Positions 1-10,452 of a DNA stretch of 64,000 bases are shown here, one piece after another. The first letter of the stretch is position 1, and each line of letters begins with the position of its first letter. This DNA comes from Bacillus sp. THAF10 (GTDB taxonomy: Bacteria; Bacillota; Bacilli; Bacillales; Bacillaceae_I), in contig NZ_CP045403.1 of the NCBI RefSeq assembly GCF_009363695.1, positions 2,336,001-2,400,000 of the forward strand, in the 5' to 3' direction. A model generated the notes under the pieces. That model had not been told where the DNA came from. It worked only from the letters and a program-made list of their open reading frames with translations, and searched no databases. Made by a program: the position numbers and the translations under genes.

Positions 1-312
1 GTGCTCTAATGCTGCACTTGTCATCGAGTTAGCAAAGCCAGTTACCGGAACGGCCGAGCCAGCACCAGCAAATTGACCGAGTTTGTCGTAAACTCCTAAG
101 CCAGTTAATAAGGCAGAGATAAGAATTAAAGTTGCAACTGTTGGATTTCCGACGTTTTCTTCAGAAAAATCAAAGGCAAACATATAAAAATTTTGGATTC
201 CTTGCCCTATCAAACAAATAAATCCGCCAACTACGAATGCCTTTATACAATTAATAAGATAAGGAGGCTTCGGTTGAAACTTTTTGATGCTTTGTTGATA
301 ATTTCTTTTCAT
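1..312 (-). CDS. spoVAC: Stage V sporulation protein AC, 3' end off the left edge
   Basis: This is the N-terminal 104 residues of SpoVAC, an inner-membrane protein of the SpoVA channel that moves dipicolinic acid into the forespore and out again at germination. The translation begins MKRNYQQSIKKFQPKPPYL and contains hydrophobic segments and the conserved stretch around GVYDKLGQFAGAGSAVPVTG. The reading frame is open to base 1. The ATG at 312 has GGGAG five bases upstream; an in-frame TTG twelve bases earlier with a better spaced AAAGGAG is an alternative start. It follows spoVAB by 33 bases in the usual spoVA order. Confidence 0.93.
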   Translation of the reverse strand, partial: MKRNYQQSIKKFQPKPPYLINCIKAFVVGGFICLIGQGIQNFYMFAFDFSEENVGNPTVATLILISALLTGLGVYDKLGQFAGAGSAVPVTGFANSMTSAALEH

Positions 313-345
313 TTTCGCTCCCAATCTCTAATCAGCTCCTTTCTT

Positions 346-768
346 TTACAAATTGACAAACACGAGCCAGTGATATAAAGAACCAATAATTTTCCCGAAA
401 ACGATGGCCATCAGTAGAATTGCCATTTGACCATCCACTCCAATTCGTTTTGCCAAAATCGGTAAAACGTTGAGCACTTCTGTTAAAGCTGCTGCAAGGA
501 GACCAATAAAAACGCCGCAAAACAAACCGATAGGGATAGCTAGAAAGGAGGGAAAATGAAATGTAACATGATTTAAACTAATCCAGCTTCCAAAAAGTGC
601 CCCTCCAATCACTCCCCATTCGTAGCTATGCAGAAATTTCACTGTTTTGGTAAGCTGTGTGAGCCTTGGGATGATACCTAACACTGCTAAGAATGCAACA
701 AACCCTGAACCAACAGCCAGCCCCCCTGCCAATCCTAAAAACACAACAAAAATGATGTTAATGGTCAT
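346..768 (-). CDS. spoVAB: Stage V sporulation protein AB
   Basis: SpoVAB is a small forespore membrane protein of the SpoVA dipicolinate channel. The 140 residues are strongly hydrophobic, with an N-terminal segment rich in glycine (FLGLAGGLAVGSGFVAFL) followed by PRLTQLTKTVKFLHSYEWG, a family hallmark. I chose the ATG at 768 because it aligns with the B. subtilis start. A longer reading with a lysine- and arginine-rich head from 810 is also open. The gene overlaps the end of spoVAA by 11 bases, so translation is probably coupled. Confidence 0.93.
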   Translation of the reverse strand: MTINIIFVVFLGLAGGLAVGSGFVAFLAVLGIIPRLTQLTKTVKFLHSYEWGVIGGALFGSWISLNHVTFHFPSFLAIPIGLFCGVFIGLLAAALTEVLNVLPILAKRIGVDGQMAILLMAIVFGKIIGSLYHWLVFVNL

Positions 769-1378
769 CAATTTTTTTTGAATTCTCCTTTTGTTCATGC
801 ATGATGACATATTGATCTAAGTCTTGTTGATAATTGAACATTTCTACTTCAAGGGGACTTGGCTCTTCATTTATCCTTTTTCTAAACACATGATTAAAAA
901 ACAAAACCATTCCTAATCCCAAACCGATAGAGTACGGGATTTGCAGTAATAATGGTTTTTCATCATCCAAACCTGTAATGGTTTTGAAGATCTTTTGATG
1001 CACGACTCTCATACTTACATCCTCATGAAAATTCATGATGGCAAGCGCTGCACCAAGAAATAATAGGAGCCAAACAGCAAGGAAAAACATCGGTCGGAAT
1101 TGTTTTGACTTGTATGGAATTTCTACAATTGTTTGGGCAGGACCAAATGTTTGAATATCAAGGCTAGAATCTAATTGGTGCAGCTTTTCCATGACTTTCA
1201 TCACATCTAACACCTTTATCGATTTATCTTTGGCTGATAGCTTGTAAATTTCTAATCCGCTAACTTTATTAATGATTTCTTCCTCTGCTACTAACTGTGC
1301 AATATCCTCCAACCTTACTAATTTCTCAGGTCGAGCTTGAATCCGATGATGAAGGCGAATGTACAACGGTTTTTCCAT
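758..1378 (-). CDS. spoVAA: Stage V sporulation protein AA
   Basis: SpoVAA is the first protein of the SpoVA complex. From the ATG at 1378 the product is 206 residues, the same length as the B. subtilis protein. It has a soluble N-terminal half (MEKPLYIRLHHRIQ...) and two membrane segments, near residues 103-120 and 150-166. The ATG is preceded by AGGGTG with ten bases of spacing; seven more upstream codons are open but less likely to be used. A sequence matching the sigma-G consensus lies 37 bases upstream, so the gene should be expressed in the forespore regardless of the galactose operon inserted behind it. Confidence 0.94.
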   Translation of the reverse strand: MEKPLYIRLHHRIQARPEKLVRLEDIAQLVAEEEIINKVSGLEIYKLSAKDKSIKVLDVMKVMEKLHQLDSSLDIQTFGPAQTIVEIPYKSKQFRPMFFLAVWLLLFLGAALAIMNFHEDVSMRVVHQKIFKTITGLDDEKPLLLQIPYSIGLGLGMVLFFNHVFRKRINEEPSPLEVEMFNYQQDLDQYVIMHEQKENSKKIDDH

Positions 1379-1414
1379 TTTCCAAACACACCCTGCCAAA
1401 TTATTATGTATGTG

Positions 1415-1445
1415 TAGTATGGGTTACTGGGTGATTTACCATGCA
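1415..1445 (-). promoter_or_regulatory. Probable sigma-G promoter of the spoVA operon
   Basis: On the minus strand TGCATG and CATACTA are separated by 18 bases. CATACTA is the exact sigma-G -10 consensus and TGCATG differs by one base from TGMATA. The site lies directly before spoVAA. In B. subtilis the spoVA operon is transcribed by sigma-G. Confidence 0.8.
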
Positions 1446-1479
1446 AAGGAAAAATGCACGCCAGGAATTTCCACGCCTA

Positions 1480-1532
1480 AAAGTACAAAAAGCCCACTGA
1501 ATCGTTTTTTTGCATGATCGATTCAGTGGGCT
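1480..1532 (-). terminator. Terminator after the galactoside operon
   Basis: A perfect 14-bp inverted repeat (1491-1504 and 1519-1532) is followed on the minus strand by TTTTGTACTTTT. It lies seven bases after the LacI-type gene and before the spoVA promoter, insulating sporulation genes from sugar-regulated transcription. Confidence 0.9.
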
Positions 1533-1538
1533 TCCTAT

Positions 1539-2573
<1,035 letters not shown>

Positions 2574-2588
2574 CTACATATGTTACCG

Positions 2589-4553
2589 TTATCCTTGATT
2601 TTGTCTATCAGCTTTTACAATTTTACTTTCATATGGTTGTAACGTTATTTCTTGAAAAGTCTTCACACTTTCCGAGTGATTCATCAAGAAAATATAGGTT
2701 GATCCATTTGCCTTCCTACTATAGACTTCTACACCTTTTTCAGAATTCTGATATGGAATAGAATGGTCTCTTATTGTTTCAACAGCGAAATCCTCTAAGA
2801 TATCTTCTTCGATACCTCCACCGATGTAATAAACGGTCCCTTTTTCAAACGTATTCTTCGTAATAGCCGCCTCTGGGAAAAACGGGTCATCATAGCGATA
2901 TAGAATTTCTGCTGTTGTAGGTGTAATAATATCTCTCCATGTAGTACATTGACCTGTTCGTCCTTCATACTTGCCTTCTCCATTAATTTTAACGGATTGA
3001 TTGGCAGAAAGCGATTCAATTTCATGAATTGTAATACCAGATATTTCAGCAGCGTATCCAGGTAAAGCTTTTTGGAAATGAATGTTATTATTTTTATCCT
3101 TTATTCCAGTTCGGTAACTGAAGAACACCGTCCCTCCTGATGAAACAAATTCTTTTAATCGTTGACCTAGTTCTTCGTCAATAAGTTGTAAAGTGGGAAC
3201 AAGTAACACTTTATATTTCGAAAAGTCTCTGGTGGTTGGTACCACATCTATGTTTGTGTTCAGGTTATAGAATGGTGTGTAAAGGCGTAATGCCTCATTC
3301 ATGAAATCATAGCTTTCTGTTTGAGTCTGGTATCGCCAAGACCAAATATTATCATAGTCATATAACAAAGCTATGTCTGATTCGATAGGACTTTGGAGTA
3401 CTTCCTCGTATGGTCGAATCGTTTCAAAAACAGATTGGACTTCTTTATACTTTCTTCCATAATGGTTATCATGATCTACCACACCATAGCAGAATTGTTC
3501 CGCACCTTTGGTCATTCCTCTCCAACGAAAATAGAGAAGATCTGTACAACCGTGGGCAAAAGCTTGATAGCTCCACATTGCTGCTTGATTTGGCCTTGGG
3601 AGATATCCAATGACATTATGCCCTTGTGCACCCATGAGCTCTTCGACAATCCAATAATTCTTATCGAGCAAGCCCCGATTAAAGTCATGGTTTAGGGCAA
3701 TAGCTGCTGGTGGAATTGGTTCTGCTAGGCCACCCCATACAGGATAGTTATCATATGAAACAAAATCCATCGGCTTGACGTTTTCTTCATGATCGAACCA
3801 TTTATCAAAAAAGCCGCCTGATACATTGGTTGTCACTTGCTGATGTGACCCTTTTAACTTTTTGACAATAGCAGTTTGCTCATGAGCAAAACGATTAACA
3901 GAAAAGGAACGAAATCTAGCCCAATCCAGTTCCAACGAAGGATTATGTGTGGTAATGGTTTTCGTTGGCATGGGCACTTCTGAGAAATCATTATAGGTTT
4001 GTCCCCAGAATATGGTGCCATAGGCTTCATTTAGATTAGAGATAGCGTGATATTTTTGCGCAAGAAATTCATGAAAGCTTTTATGACATTGTGCGCAATA
4101 GCACATATCACTTCCTTCATGGCCAAATTCATTATCAATTTGCCAAGCTACAATTGCTTCCTCATTATGATAATGCTCCACCAGCTTGCGAGTAATGGCT
4201 GCGCTATAATCTCTGTATACTTTTGAGTTGAAGCAATATTGACGCCTCCCTCCAAAGACACGCTTCTTGCCGTTCTCATCTTCTGATAAGACGGACGGTT
4301 CTTTATGGGCAAGCCAGGCTGGAAAAGTGGCAGTAGGTGTACCAAACATAATAGAAAGCTCTTGTTTTTTAGCTATTTCAATCACTTCATCAAAAAATGA
4401 AAAATCAAATTCGCCTTCTTTCGGTTCCATCAAATGCCATGCAAATTCTCCGATACGAATGATGTTTGCCCCAAGGTTTTTTATTCCCTTTAAATCTTCC
4501 TCGAGCATTTCTTTTGGCCAATGCTCTGGATAATAGTCTACTCCCAAATACAT
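2589..4553 (-). CDS. Beta-galactosidase, glycoside hydrolase family 42
   Basis: This is a 654-residue intracellular GH42 enzyme that releases galactose from beta-galactosides. The N-terminus MYLGVDYYPEHWP is the usual start of the TIM barrel. The acid/base glutamate is E142 in QIDNEFGHEG, and the likely nucleophile is E304 in WIVEELMGAQG. Cysteines 107, 151, 153 and 156 match the metal-binding cluster of many GH42 enzymes. The trimerisation and C-terminal beta domains follow. No signal peptide is seen, which suits hydrolysis after uptake by the ABC permease encoded upstream. It starts one base after the stop of the epimerase-like gene. Confidence 0.93.
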   Translation of the reverse strand: MYLGVDYYPEHWPKEMLEEDLKGIKNLGANIIRIGEFAWHLMEPKEGEFDFSFFDEVIEIAKKQELSIMFGTPTATFPAWLAHKEPSVLSEDENGKKRVFGGRRQYCFNSKVYRDYSAAITRKLVEHYHNEEAIVAWQIDNEFGHEGSDMCYCAQCHKSFHEFLAQKYHAISNLNEAYGTIFWGQTYNDFSEVPMPTKTITTHNPSLELDWARFRSFSVNRFAHEQTAIVKKLKGSHQQVTTNVSGGFFDKWFDHEENVKPMDFVSYDNYPVWGGLAEPIPPAAIALNHDFNRGLLDKNYWIVEELMGAQGHNVIGYLPRPNQAAMWSYQAFAHGCTDLLYFRWRGMTKGAEQFCYGVVDHDNHYGRKYKEVQSVFETIRPYEEVLQSPIESDIALLYDYDNIWSWRYQTQTESYDFMNEALRLYTPFYNLNTNIDVVPTTRDFSKYKVLLVPTLQLIDEELGQRLKEFVSSGGTVFFSYRTGIKDKNNNIHFQKALPGYAAEISGITIHEIESLSANQSVKINGEGKYEGRTGQCTTWRDIITPTTAEILYRYDDPFFPEAAITKNTFEKGTVYYIGGGIEEDILEDFAVETIRDHSIPYQNSEKGVEVYSRKANGSTYIFLMNHSESVKTFQEITLQPYESKIVKADRQNQG

Positions 4554-4554
4554 G

Positions 4555-5490
4555 TTATTCTCCTCCCACCTTCATCTCAAACCACCAAGAAGATTCCCTT
4601 CCTGGTTCCACGCTTGAAGCTTTTTTGATTGCATGAGCAACATAGAGATTGTCATACACGCCTGTGCACGGCTCTAAGGCAATATTGTAATCGCCACGAT
4701 AGCCACCTTGCGTTTTCCAGACGGCAAGATACGGAATTTTCTCAGGTGGATATTCATACATGAGAAAAGCTCCAGTGGCCATATCTTTTACTCCACATTT
4801 ACCTGACTTTGCTTTTTCCAGAAAATAGTACTTCTCGCAATTCCCAGCTTCAACTGCCTCGACTTTCGATAAATCAAGCAAATCACCAGTTTTGATTGAC
4901 GTTGTCAAAGGGTAAGAATGGATGGTCCCCCACTCACCAAGATGTTCTGACCCATGCTCTACACTCATGATGGTTTTCATGTGCGATTCTGTAAGAAATT
5001 CAGTTGATGTAGAACAATGGAGTAGAGCGTGAGGGGTCCATATATAATAGAACGGACGCTCGTTATCCAAATTGATGACTCGATAGTGAAAATGAAGACC
5101 ATTACTTTTTAAACGTATGTCTTTACAAAGAATATAAGGAAAAACTGGACTTTTCACCTTTAAAGAAAGAATCTCATTCTTTGTTTCCATTTCCCATGGC
5201 AAAGCCCATACCTCTCCATGATCTGGAACCTCTTTACCACTTTCTGGACATAGACAACGGTCAATACTAGGAAAAACATCATCAAAGCCACTAGAATCAT
5301 AGGCACTGAAATCTGCACCATATGGAGGGATTTCAAGTGATGCTTCTTTTGATTGAAAAAGCCATTCCTTGTTTCTTTTCTTATCGATAAAAGAAGCTAA
5401 CTTCCCACCATAATCAGGTAGAAAAATCGCTTGAATTGACTCATTTTCCAAAATCACGCATTTTAGACCTTTGAAGGTACTTTTTCTCAT
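4555..5490 (-). CDS. Aldose 1-epimerase-like (galactose mutarotase superfamily) protein
   Basis: The 311-residue protein looks like a galactose-mutarotase-fold enzyme. LPDYGGKLASF near residue 24, FSAYDSSGFDDVFPS near 80 and a C-terminal LEPCTGVYDNL are typical of this superfamily. It belongs to the divergent branch rather than the classical GalM branch, so the substrate is uncertain. Between galT and a beta-galactosidase, conversion of beta-galactose to the alpha form needed by galactokinase is the simplest role. An AGGTGG lies just before the ATG, and the gap to galT is 12 bases. Confidence 0.75.
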   Translation of the reverse strand: MRKSTFKGLKCVILENESIQAIFLPDYGGKLASFIDKKRNKEWLFQSKEASLEIPPYGADFSAYDSSGFDDVFPSIDRCLCPESGKEVPDHGEVWALPWEMETKNEILSLKVKSPVFPYILCKDIRLKSNGLHFHYRVINLDNERPFYYIWTPHALLHCSTSTEFLTESHMKTIMSVEHGSEHLGEWGTIHSYPLTTSIKTGDLLDLSKVEAVEAGNCEKYYFLEKAKSGKCGVKDMATGAFLMYEYPPEKIPYLAVWKTQGGYRGDYNIALEPCTGVYDNLYVAHAIKKASSVEPGRESSWWFEMKVGGE

Positions 5491-5502
5491 ACTCCCACCT
5501 AC

Positions 5503-7002
5503 TTACAAACTGTTTATAAATTGATCGAGTGCTTCCATTCCATGAACATCCTGTTTAAATACTCCAGCATGCTCCAAAACTTTTTCAAACTTATAACCAA
5601 CCTCGTTCTTTATAACAACTGGCCAGTCAGCAGGATATACATTTTTATATTTCTTCTTCAATTCTTTGTACCACTCATAATGCTTTTTCATCTTTTCTTC
5701 CCAATGATGCACAGGAGTATCTGCAATTAAATACTCCTCAAGCAGCTCCAGTTCCTCCTTCAATCTACCTGGTAATACAGCAAGCCCCATCACTTCAATC
5801 AAACCAATGTTTTCTTTTTTAATGTGATGTAACTCTGCATGAGGATGATAGATACCATCCGGATGTTCTTTTGAGGTTTTATTATTTCTCAGTACCATAT
5901 CCAGCTCAAATAACTCTCCACGTCTTCTTGCGATAGGCGTGATCGTATTATGAGGTATTTCGTTTGAATGTGAATGGATGTTCAACTCATGATTATCGTA
6001 AGAAAGCCAAGTTCTCCACACTTTAATAGCATGTTTGAGAACATCCTCTTTTTCACCTGTTATTCGTAATAATGACATTGGCCACTTTACCATCCCAATG
6101 GTCACATTATCTTTCCTATACTCTTTTAAGATAGGTGCTCTTTCAATAGGAAAGGAGTAATGCCCCCCTTGGAAATGGTCATGTGAAAGGATGGACCCTC
6201 CAACAATTGGTAAATCTGCATTCGATCCAATAAAATAATGTGGGAACCATTCCACAAATTCAAGTAATCGGCCAAAGGTGTCACCTGAGATCTTCATAGG
6301 TACATGTTCATTTCGAAAAACAATCGAATGCTCCTGGTAGTAGAGATAAGGAGAATATTGCATAAACCATTCTTCCCCATTAAGAGTTACAGGTATAATT
6401 CGATGATTGGAACGGGCAGGATGCGCTAGTGTCCCCTTGTACCCCTCGTTTTCTTTACAAAGCAAGCAAACTGGGTAATTGTTTTTAGGTAATGATTTTA
6501 GTTTTTCAATTTCCTTTGGATCTTTTTCCGGTTTGGAAAGGTTGATTGTAATATCCAAATCCCCATATGATGTTTTTGTTTTCCACTCTACATTCTCTGC
6601 TATTCGATCTAAACGAATGTAATTGCTCGCCTTACTAATATGATAAAAGTATTCTGTCGCTGCCCTAGGGCTTTCCTTATAGCGCTCTTGGAAGGTTCTC
6701 GCAATTTCAGAAGGCCGTGCCAAAAGGCAATCCATCAATTGAGCTTCTAAAATGTCTCTTTCAGTTAGGGTGTTTTCTGAAAGTCTATTATTTTCATAGC
6801 TCCAATTTAAAATAAAAGAAATATCATAATGAAAATCCTCACAGTGGTTAAATTCAAAAGAAAGCTCGCTACTTCCAGGCAAGTTGAGAACCCCATAAAC
6901 ACGATTGCGCACGTAGTTTTTATCACGTTCCATAAACAGCTTCATCTCTTGCCCATATTGAAGCAATCTTTCTATTTTTTCATAGATATCACTGTTCACC
7001 AT
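5503..7002 (-). CDS. galT: UDP-glucose--hexose-1-phosphate uridylyltransferase, class II
   Basis: GalT exchanges UMP between UDP-glucose and galactose-1-phosphate in the Leloir pathway. The 499 residues match the Firmicutes class II enzyme in length and sequence: MERDKNYVRNRVYGVLNL near the N-terminus and the HIT-like nucleotide-transfer site ILSHDHFQGGHY near residue 280. GAGGTG precedes the ATG with seven bases of spacing, inside the last codons of galK; one base separates the two genes. Confidence 0.96.
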   Translation of the reverse strand: MVNSDIYEKIERLLQYGQEMKLFMERDKNYVRNRVYGVLNLPGSSELSFEFNHCEDFHYDISFILNWSYENNRLSENTLTERDILEAQLMDCLLARPSEIARTFQERYKESPRAATEYFYHISKASNYIRLDRIAENVEWKTKTSYGDLDITINLSKPEKDPKEIEKLKSLPKNNYPVCLLCKENEGYKGTLAHPARSNHRIIPVTLNGEEWFMQYSPYLYYQEHSIVFRNEHVPMKISGDTFGRLLEFVEWFPHYFIGSNADLPIVGGSILSHDHFQGGHYSFPIERAPILKEYRKDNVTIGMVKWPMSLLRITGEKEDVLKHAIKVWRTWLSYDNHELNIHSHSNEIPHNTITPIARRRGELFELDMVLRNNKTSKEHPDGIYHPHAELHHIKKENIGLIEVMGLAVLPGRLKEELELLEEYLIADTPVHHWEEKMKKHYEWYKELKKKYKNVYPADWPVVIKNEVGYKFEKVLEHAGVFKQDVHGMEALDQFINSL

Positions 7003-7003
7003 G

Positions 7004-8185
7004 CTAACTCACCTCATGTATTAAGATTTCTTTCGCTCCTTCTCCAACCTTAGCTATATAAAATTCTGCTTCCCAGCCTATTTTCTTTTGATACTCTCTT
7101 CCTACTTCCTTTATAAAACTATTAACTTTTCTGTCTGCTACAATGTTGACAGTGCAGCCGCCAAATCCTGCTCCGGTCATCCTTGCCCCAATGGTTCCTT
7201 CTTGTTCTCTTGCTAACTCTACTAAGGTATCCAGCTCTAAACCAGTAACCTCGTAATCTTCTTTTAACGATTGATGCGATTCATTCATTAACACACCAAA
7301 TAGTGCAAGGTTACCCTCACTCAAAGCTTGTGCCGCTTTTTTCGTTCGGTGATTTTCTGTAATAACGTGTTGCACTCTTTTTATCTCCGTTGCTTCTAGC
7401 AGGTGCCCATATTCCCGTAACTGCTCCAAAGTAATATCAGATACTGTCTCAAGAGGAATGACAGATTTTAATTTGGATAAGGCAGACTCACACGATTCTC
7501 TACGCTGATTGTAGGCTGAACTTGCCAAGCCTCGTTGCTTGTTGGTGTTAGCAATTACGATCGAATAATTTTCAAGCTCTAATGGCAAATATTCATACTT
7601 TAATGAATCACAGTGCAGCATTACAGCATGATGATTTTTCCCCATACCAATCGCAAACTGATCCATTATTCCGCAATTAACACCGATAAAATGATTCTCT
7701 ACATCTTTAGCGAGCTTTACCATCTCAAGCATGGAAAACCCTGCCTCAAATAATTCATTTAACATCACGGCTGTTACCAGTTCAATGGACGCAGAGGAAG
7801 AAAGGCCCGCCCCATTTGGTATGTTTCCTTCAAAGGCAATATCAAGTCCAGTCACCTTCACACCTTTATGATAAAAAGCCTGAATGACGCCTTTGGGATA
7901 ATTTGCCCAATCATCTTTTGCTTCATAGGAAAGCTCATCTAACGAGAAAGAGATAATGCCTTTATCAGGGAAATTTTTTGAATAAAGGCGAAACTGCCTG
8001 TCTTCTCTTTTTTTAACACTAGCATAAGTGCCAATTTCTAAGGCACATGGCAAGACGTAGCCTCCGTTATAATCGGTATGTTCTCCAATCAGATTTACTC
8101 TTCCCGGAGCAAAAAACATTCTAAATGGACCTTTTGCATCAAACGTTTCATTCATTGTTTTTATTAATGTTGATGGTAGTGTCAT
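7004..8185 (-). CDS. galK: Galactokinase
   Basis: GalK phosphorylates alpha-D-galactose at C1. The 393-residue protein has the galactokinase signature GRVNLIGEHTDYNGG at residues 28-42, the GHMP ATP-binding loop PNGAGLSSSAS and the C-terminal GARMTGAGFGGC. The ATG at 8185 overlaps the TGA of the GH36 gene (ATGA) and has GGGAGG eight bases upstream, so I prefer it to an earlier in-frame start at 8221. Translation is probably coupled to the alpha-galactosidase. Confidence 0.97.
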   Translation of the reverse strand: MTLPSTLIKTMNETFDAKGPFRMFFAPGRVNLIGEHTDYNGGYVLPCALEIGTYASVKKREDRQFRLYSKNFPDKGIISFSLDELSYEAKDDWANYPKGVIQAFYHKGVKVTGLDIAFEGNIPNGAGLSSSASIELVTAVMLNELFEAGFSMLEMVKLAKDVENHFIGVNCGIMDQFAIGMGKNHHAVMLHCDSLKYEYLPLELENYSIVIANTNKQRGLASSAYNQRRESCESALSKLKSVIPLETVSDITLEQLREYGHLLEATEIKRVQHVITENHRTKKAAQALSEGNLALFGVLMNESHQSLKEDYEVTGLELDTLVELAREQEGTIGARMTGAGFGGCTVNIVADRKVNSFIKEVGREYQKKIGWEAEFYIAKVGEGAKEILIHEVS

Positions 8186-10431
8186 TCCGTATTCCTCCCG
8201 TCTACCGCTTCCAAAACCCAAACCTTTGATTGATAGTCTCCTAGTAGTTGTGTTTGATTGTTTTTCCCTGTACCTGTAAATAACGGAGGAACTTGAAGTC
8301 CAATATTCATTAGTTCATCTCCAAGATAGGTGATGTACTCCCCTTGAACCTGGTACATTTGATCAGAATCCAAGCCATCTAACGGAATGGAAACAAAGCT
8401 AGGATTAGGAACTGCCATTTTTCTATAAAAAGCGACAATGGCTTTCTTTTTATCAGGAGAAACCACCATCCATGCCGTATCATTGGATTCAAACGGACTT
8501 TTCAGCCTGAAAAATGTCCCATATTGTAGCAAGTGTCGGTGCTTTTTATAAAATGCCACCTGCTGTTCTACTTCTTGTTTTTCTTCCTCTGTAAAACTTG
8601 TTGCATCAAGCTCATAACCAAATGCACCAAACATGGAGACATGAAACCGTGTCAACAGGCTTGTAATTCTTCCAGTTTGATGATTTGGTACACTTGAAAC
8701 ATGTGCTCCCATCATAGAGGATGGATAAGCATAAGAAGTGCCGTACTGGATGTTTAGCCGCTCTATCGCATCTGTATTATCACTTGTCCAGGCTTGGGGC
8801 ATATAATAGAGCATTCCCGGATCAAATCTATTGCCTCCACTTGCACACGATTCAAATAATACTTCTGGAAATTCCTCTGTAAGCTTCTCGAGCATCGTAT
8901 ACAAGCCGAGAATATATCGGTGTGCTACCTCCCCTTGTTGAGAGCTATCTAGAAAACTTGATCCGATTTCCGTCATGTTCCGATTCATGTCCCATTTGAC
9001 ATATTCAATGTTTGCTGAGGATAGAATATCTCTTAATCGATCTAAAATATAGCACCTGACCTCTTCTTGAGTGAGATCTAAAATATATTGATTTCTCCCG
9101 TGTGCATGCTTGAATCCTTTGTGTTTCAACACCCATTCGGGATGCTTTTTATAGAGCAAGCTTTCCTTTGAAATCATTTCAGGCTCAAACCATAAGCCAA
9201 ATTTCATGCCTCGTGCATTTATGTTTTTCGCTAATCCACGAAGTCCACTTTTTAACTTCTTTTTGTCTTCAAACCAATCTCCTAAAGAGGAGGTATCGTC
9301 ATTCCTATTTAAGAACCACCCATCATCAAGAACGAACAGCTCGATTCCCACGTCGCTAGCTACATCAGCAATACTAAGAAGCTTGTCTTCATCAAAATCA
9401 AAATAAGTTGCTTCCCAATTATTGATAAGAATAGGACGTTCTTTATCTCTCCAAATGCCACGGGCAATATGCTTTTGCAAAAAATGATGCAGTGACTGAC
9501 TCATACCATTAAAGCCTTTATCCGAATAAACTAGCAATGCTTCTGGGGAATGAAAACTTTCGAATTTTCTCAACTGCCATCGAAAGTCAAAAGAGTTGAT
9601 GCCAAGATAAGCTCGTGCTGTTTCATAGTGGTCCACTTCTACTCCAGCTAGAAAATTACCGCTGTATACAAGACTAAATCCATACACTTCCCCACTGTTT
9701 TCATTTGTATCTCTTTTGGCAAGTGCCATAAATGGGTTATGCTGAGAGCTGCTTGTTCCTCTTTTACTATCTATCGATTGCACACCATGCTGTAACTCGC
9801 GTTTATGGAGATGTCTTTCACGAATCCAAGCCCCATCCAATTGGAGCATGGTATAATCTTTTGTTGGAAAATCTACACTAGCGCTTAATAATCTATTAAT
9901 TTCTATATGCTTTGGGCCATTGTTTGTTAATCTAGAGCTTCTAGTCACCATGTTTTGTTTCTCAAATACCGTGTAGAAAAGTTCAAGCGTTGCTGGTTGT
10001 TCACTATCTTCTAAAATAATGGTCAAAGTAGTAGCGTCCATATCATTCTCTACATAGGAGGATGGCAAACCATTAATACCAGGCTTTCCTTTTTGAACGT
10101 TAAAGCTTTTAAATCGAAAATCGCTTATTCTACTTCCATTTTCATACCAAAGTTGAAGTGCTGGCTCTCTAAAATCCGAGCTTCCATACGTAGGATACTC
10201 CTGTTTGATGGCTTCTAAAGAATATCTGCCGTTCCCTTCAAAAGGAAAGGTTGCGTTTCCAATGTCTTCATTAGGCCGGACAACTAAATGAGAAAAGCTG
10301 TTACGATGCGTTACCTTTTTTCCATAATAGAGGTGCTCCAACTGATCATTTTCCATGACATGAAATAGATAGCTGAAATCTTTTCCTTGAAGATGGAATT
10401 GTAACGAGTCTTCATTTATGAATATTGGCAT
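8182..10431 (-). CDS. Alpha-galactosidase, glycoside hydrolase family 36
   Basis: The 749-residue protein is a GH36 alpha-galactosidase that removes terminal galactose from melibiose, raffinose and related sugars. The nucleophile is D481 in KWDMNRN and the acid/base is D551 in SDNTDAIERL, a spacing of 70 residues as in the Geobacillus enzymes. LFVLDDGWF and FGLWFEPEMIS mark other barrel strands. There is no signal peptide, so it acts on imported sugar. An AGAGGAG lies about ten bases before the ATG. Confidence 0.95.
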   Translation of the reverse strand: MPIFINEDSLQFHLQGKDFSYLFHVMENDQLEHLYYGKKVTHRNSFSHLVVRPNEDIGNATFPFEGNGRYSLEAIKQEYPTYGSSDFREPALQLWYENGSRISDFRFKSFNVQKGKPGINGLPSSYVENDMDATTLTIILEDSEQPATLELFYTVFEKQNMVTRSSRLTNNGPKHIEINRLLSASVDFPTKDYTMLQLDGAWIRERHLHKRELQHGVQSIDSKRGTSSSQHNPFMALAKRDTNENSGEVYGFSLVYSGNFLAGVEVDHYETARAYLGINSFDFRWQLRKFESFHSPEALLVYSDKGFNGMSQSLHHFLQKHIARGIWRDKERPILINNWEATYFDFDEDKLLSIADVASDVGIELFVLDDGWFLNRNDDTSSLGDWFEDKKKLKSGLRGLAKNINARGMKFGLWFEPEMISKESLLYKKHPEWVLKHKGFKHAHGRNQYILDLTQEEVRCYILDRLRDILSSANIEYVKWDMNRNMTEIGSSFLDSSQQGEVAHRYILGLYTMLEKLTEEFPEVLFESCASGGNRFDPGMLYYMPQAWTSDNTDAIERLNIQYGTSYAYPSSMMGAHVSSVPNHQTGRITSLLTRFHVSMFGAFGYELDATSFTEEEKQEVEQQVAFYKKHRHLLQYGTFFRLKSPFESNDTAWMVVSPDKKKAIVAFYRKMAVPNPSFVSIPLDGLDSDQMYQVQGEYITYLGDELMNIGLQVPPLFTGTGKNNQTQLLGDYQSKVWVLEAVDGRNTE

Positions 10432-10452
10432 CTACCATCTACTCCTCTACTA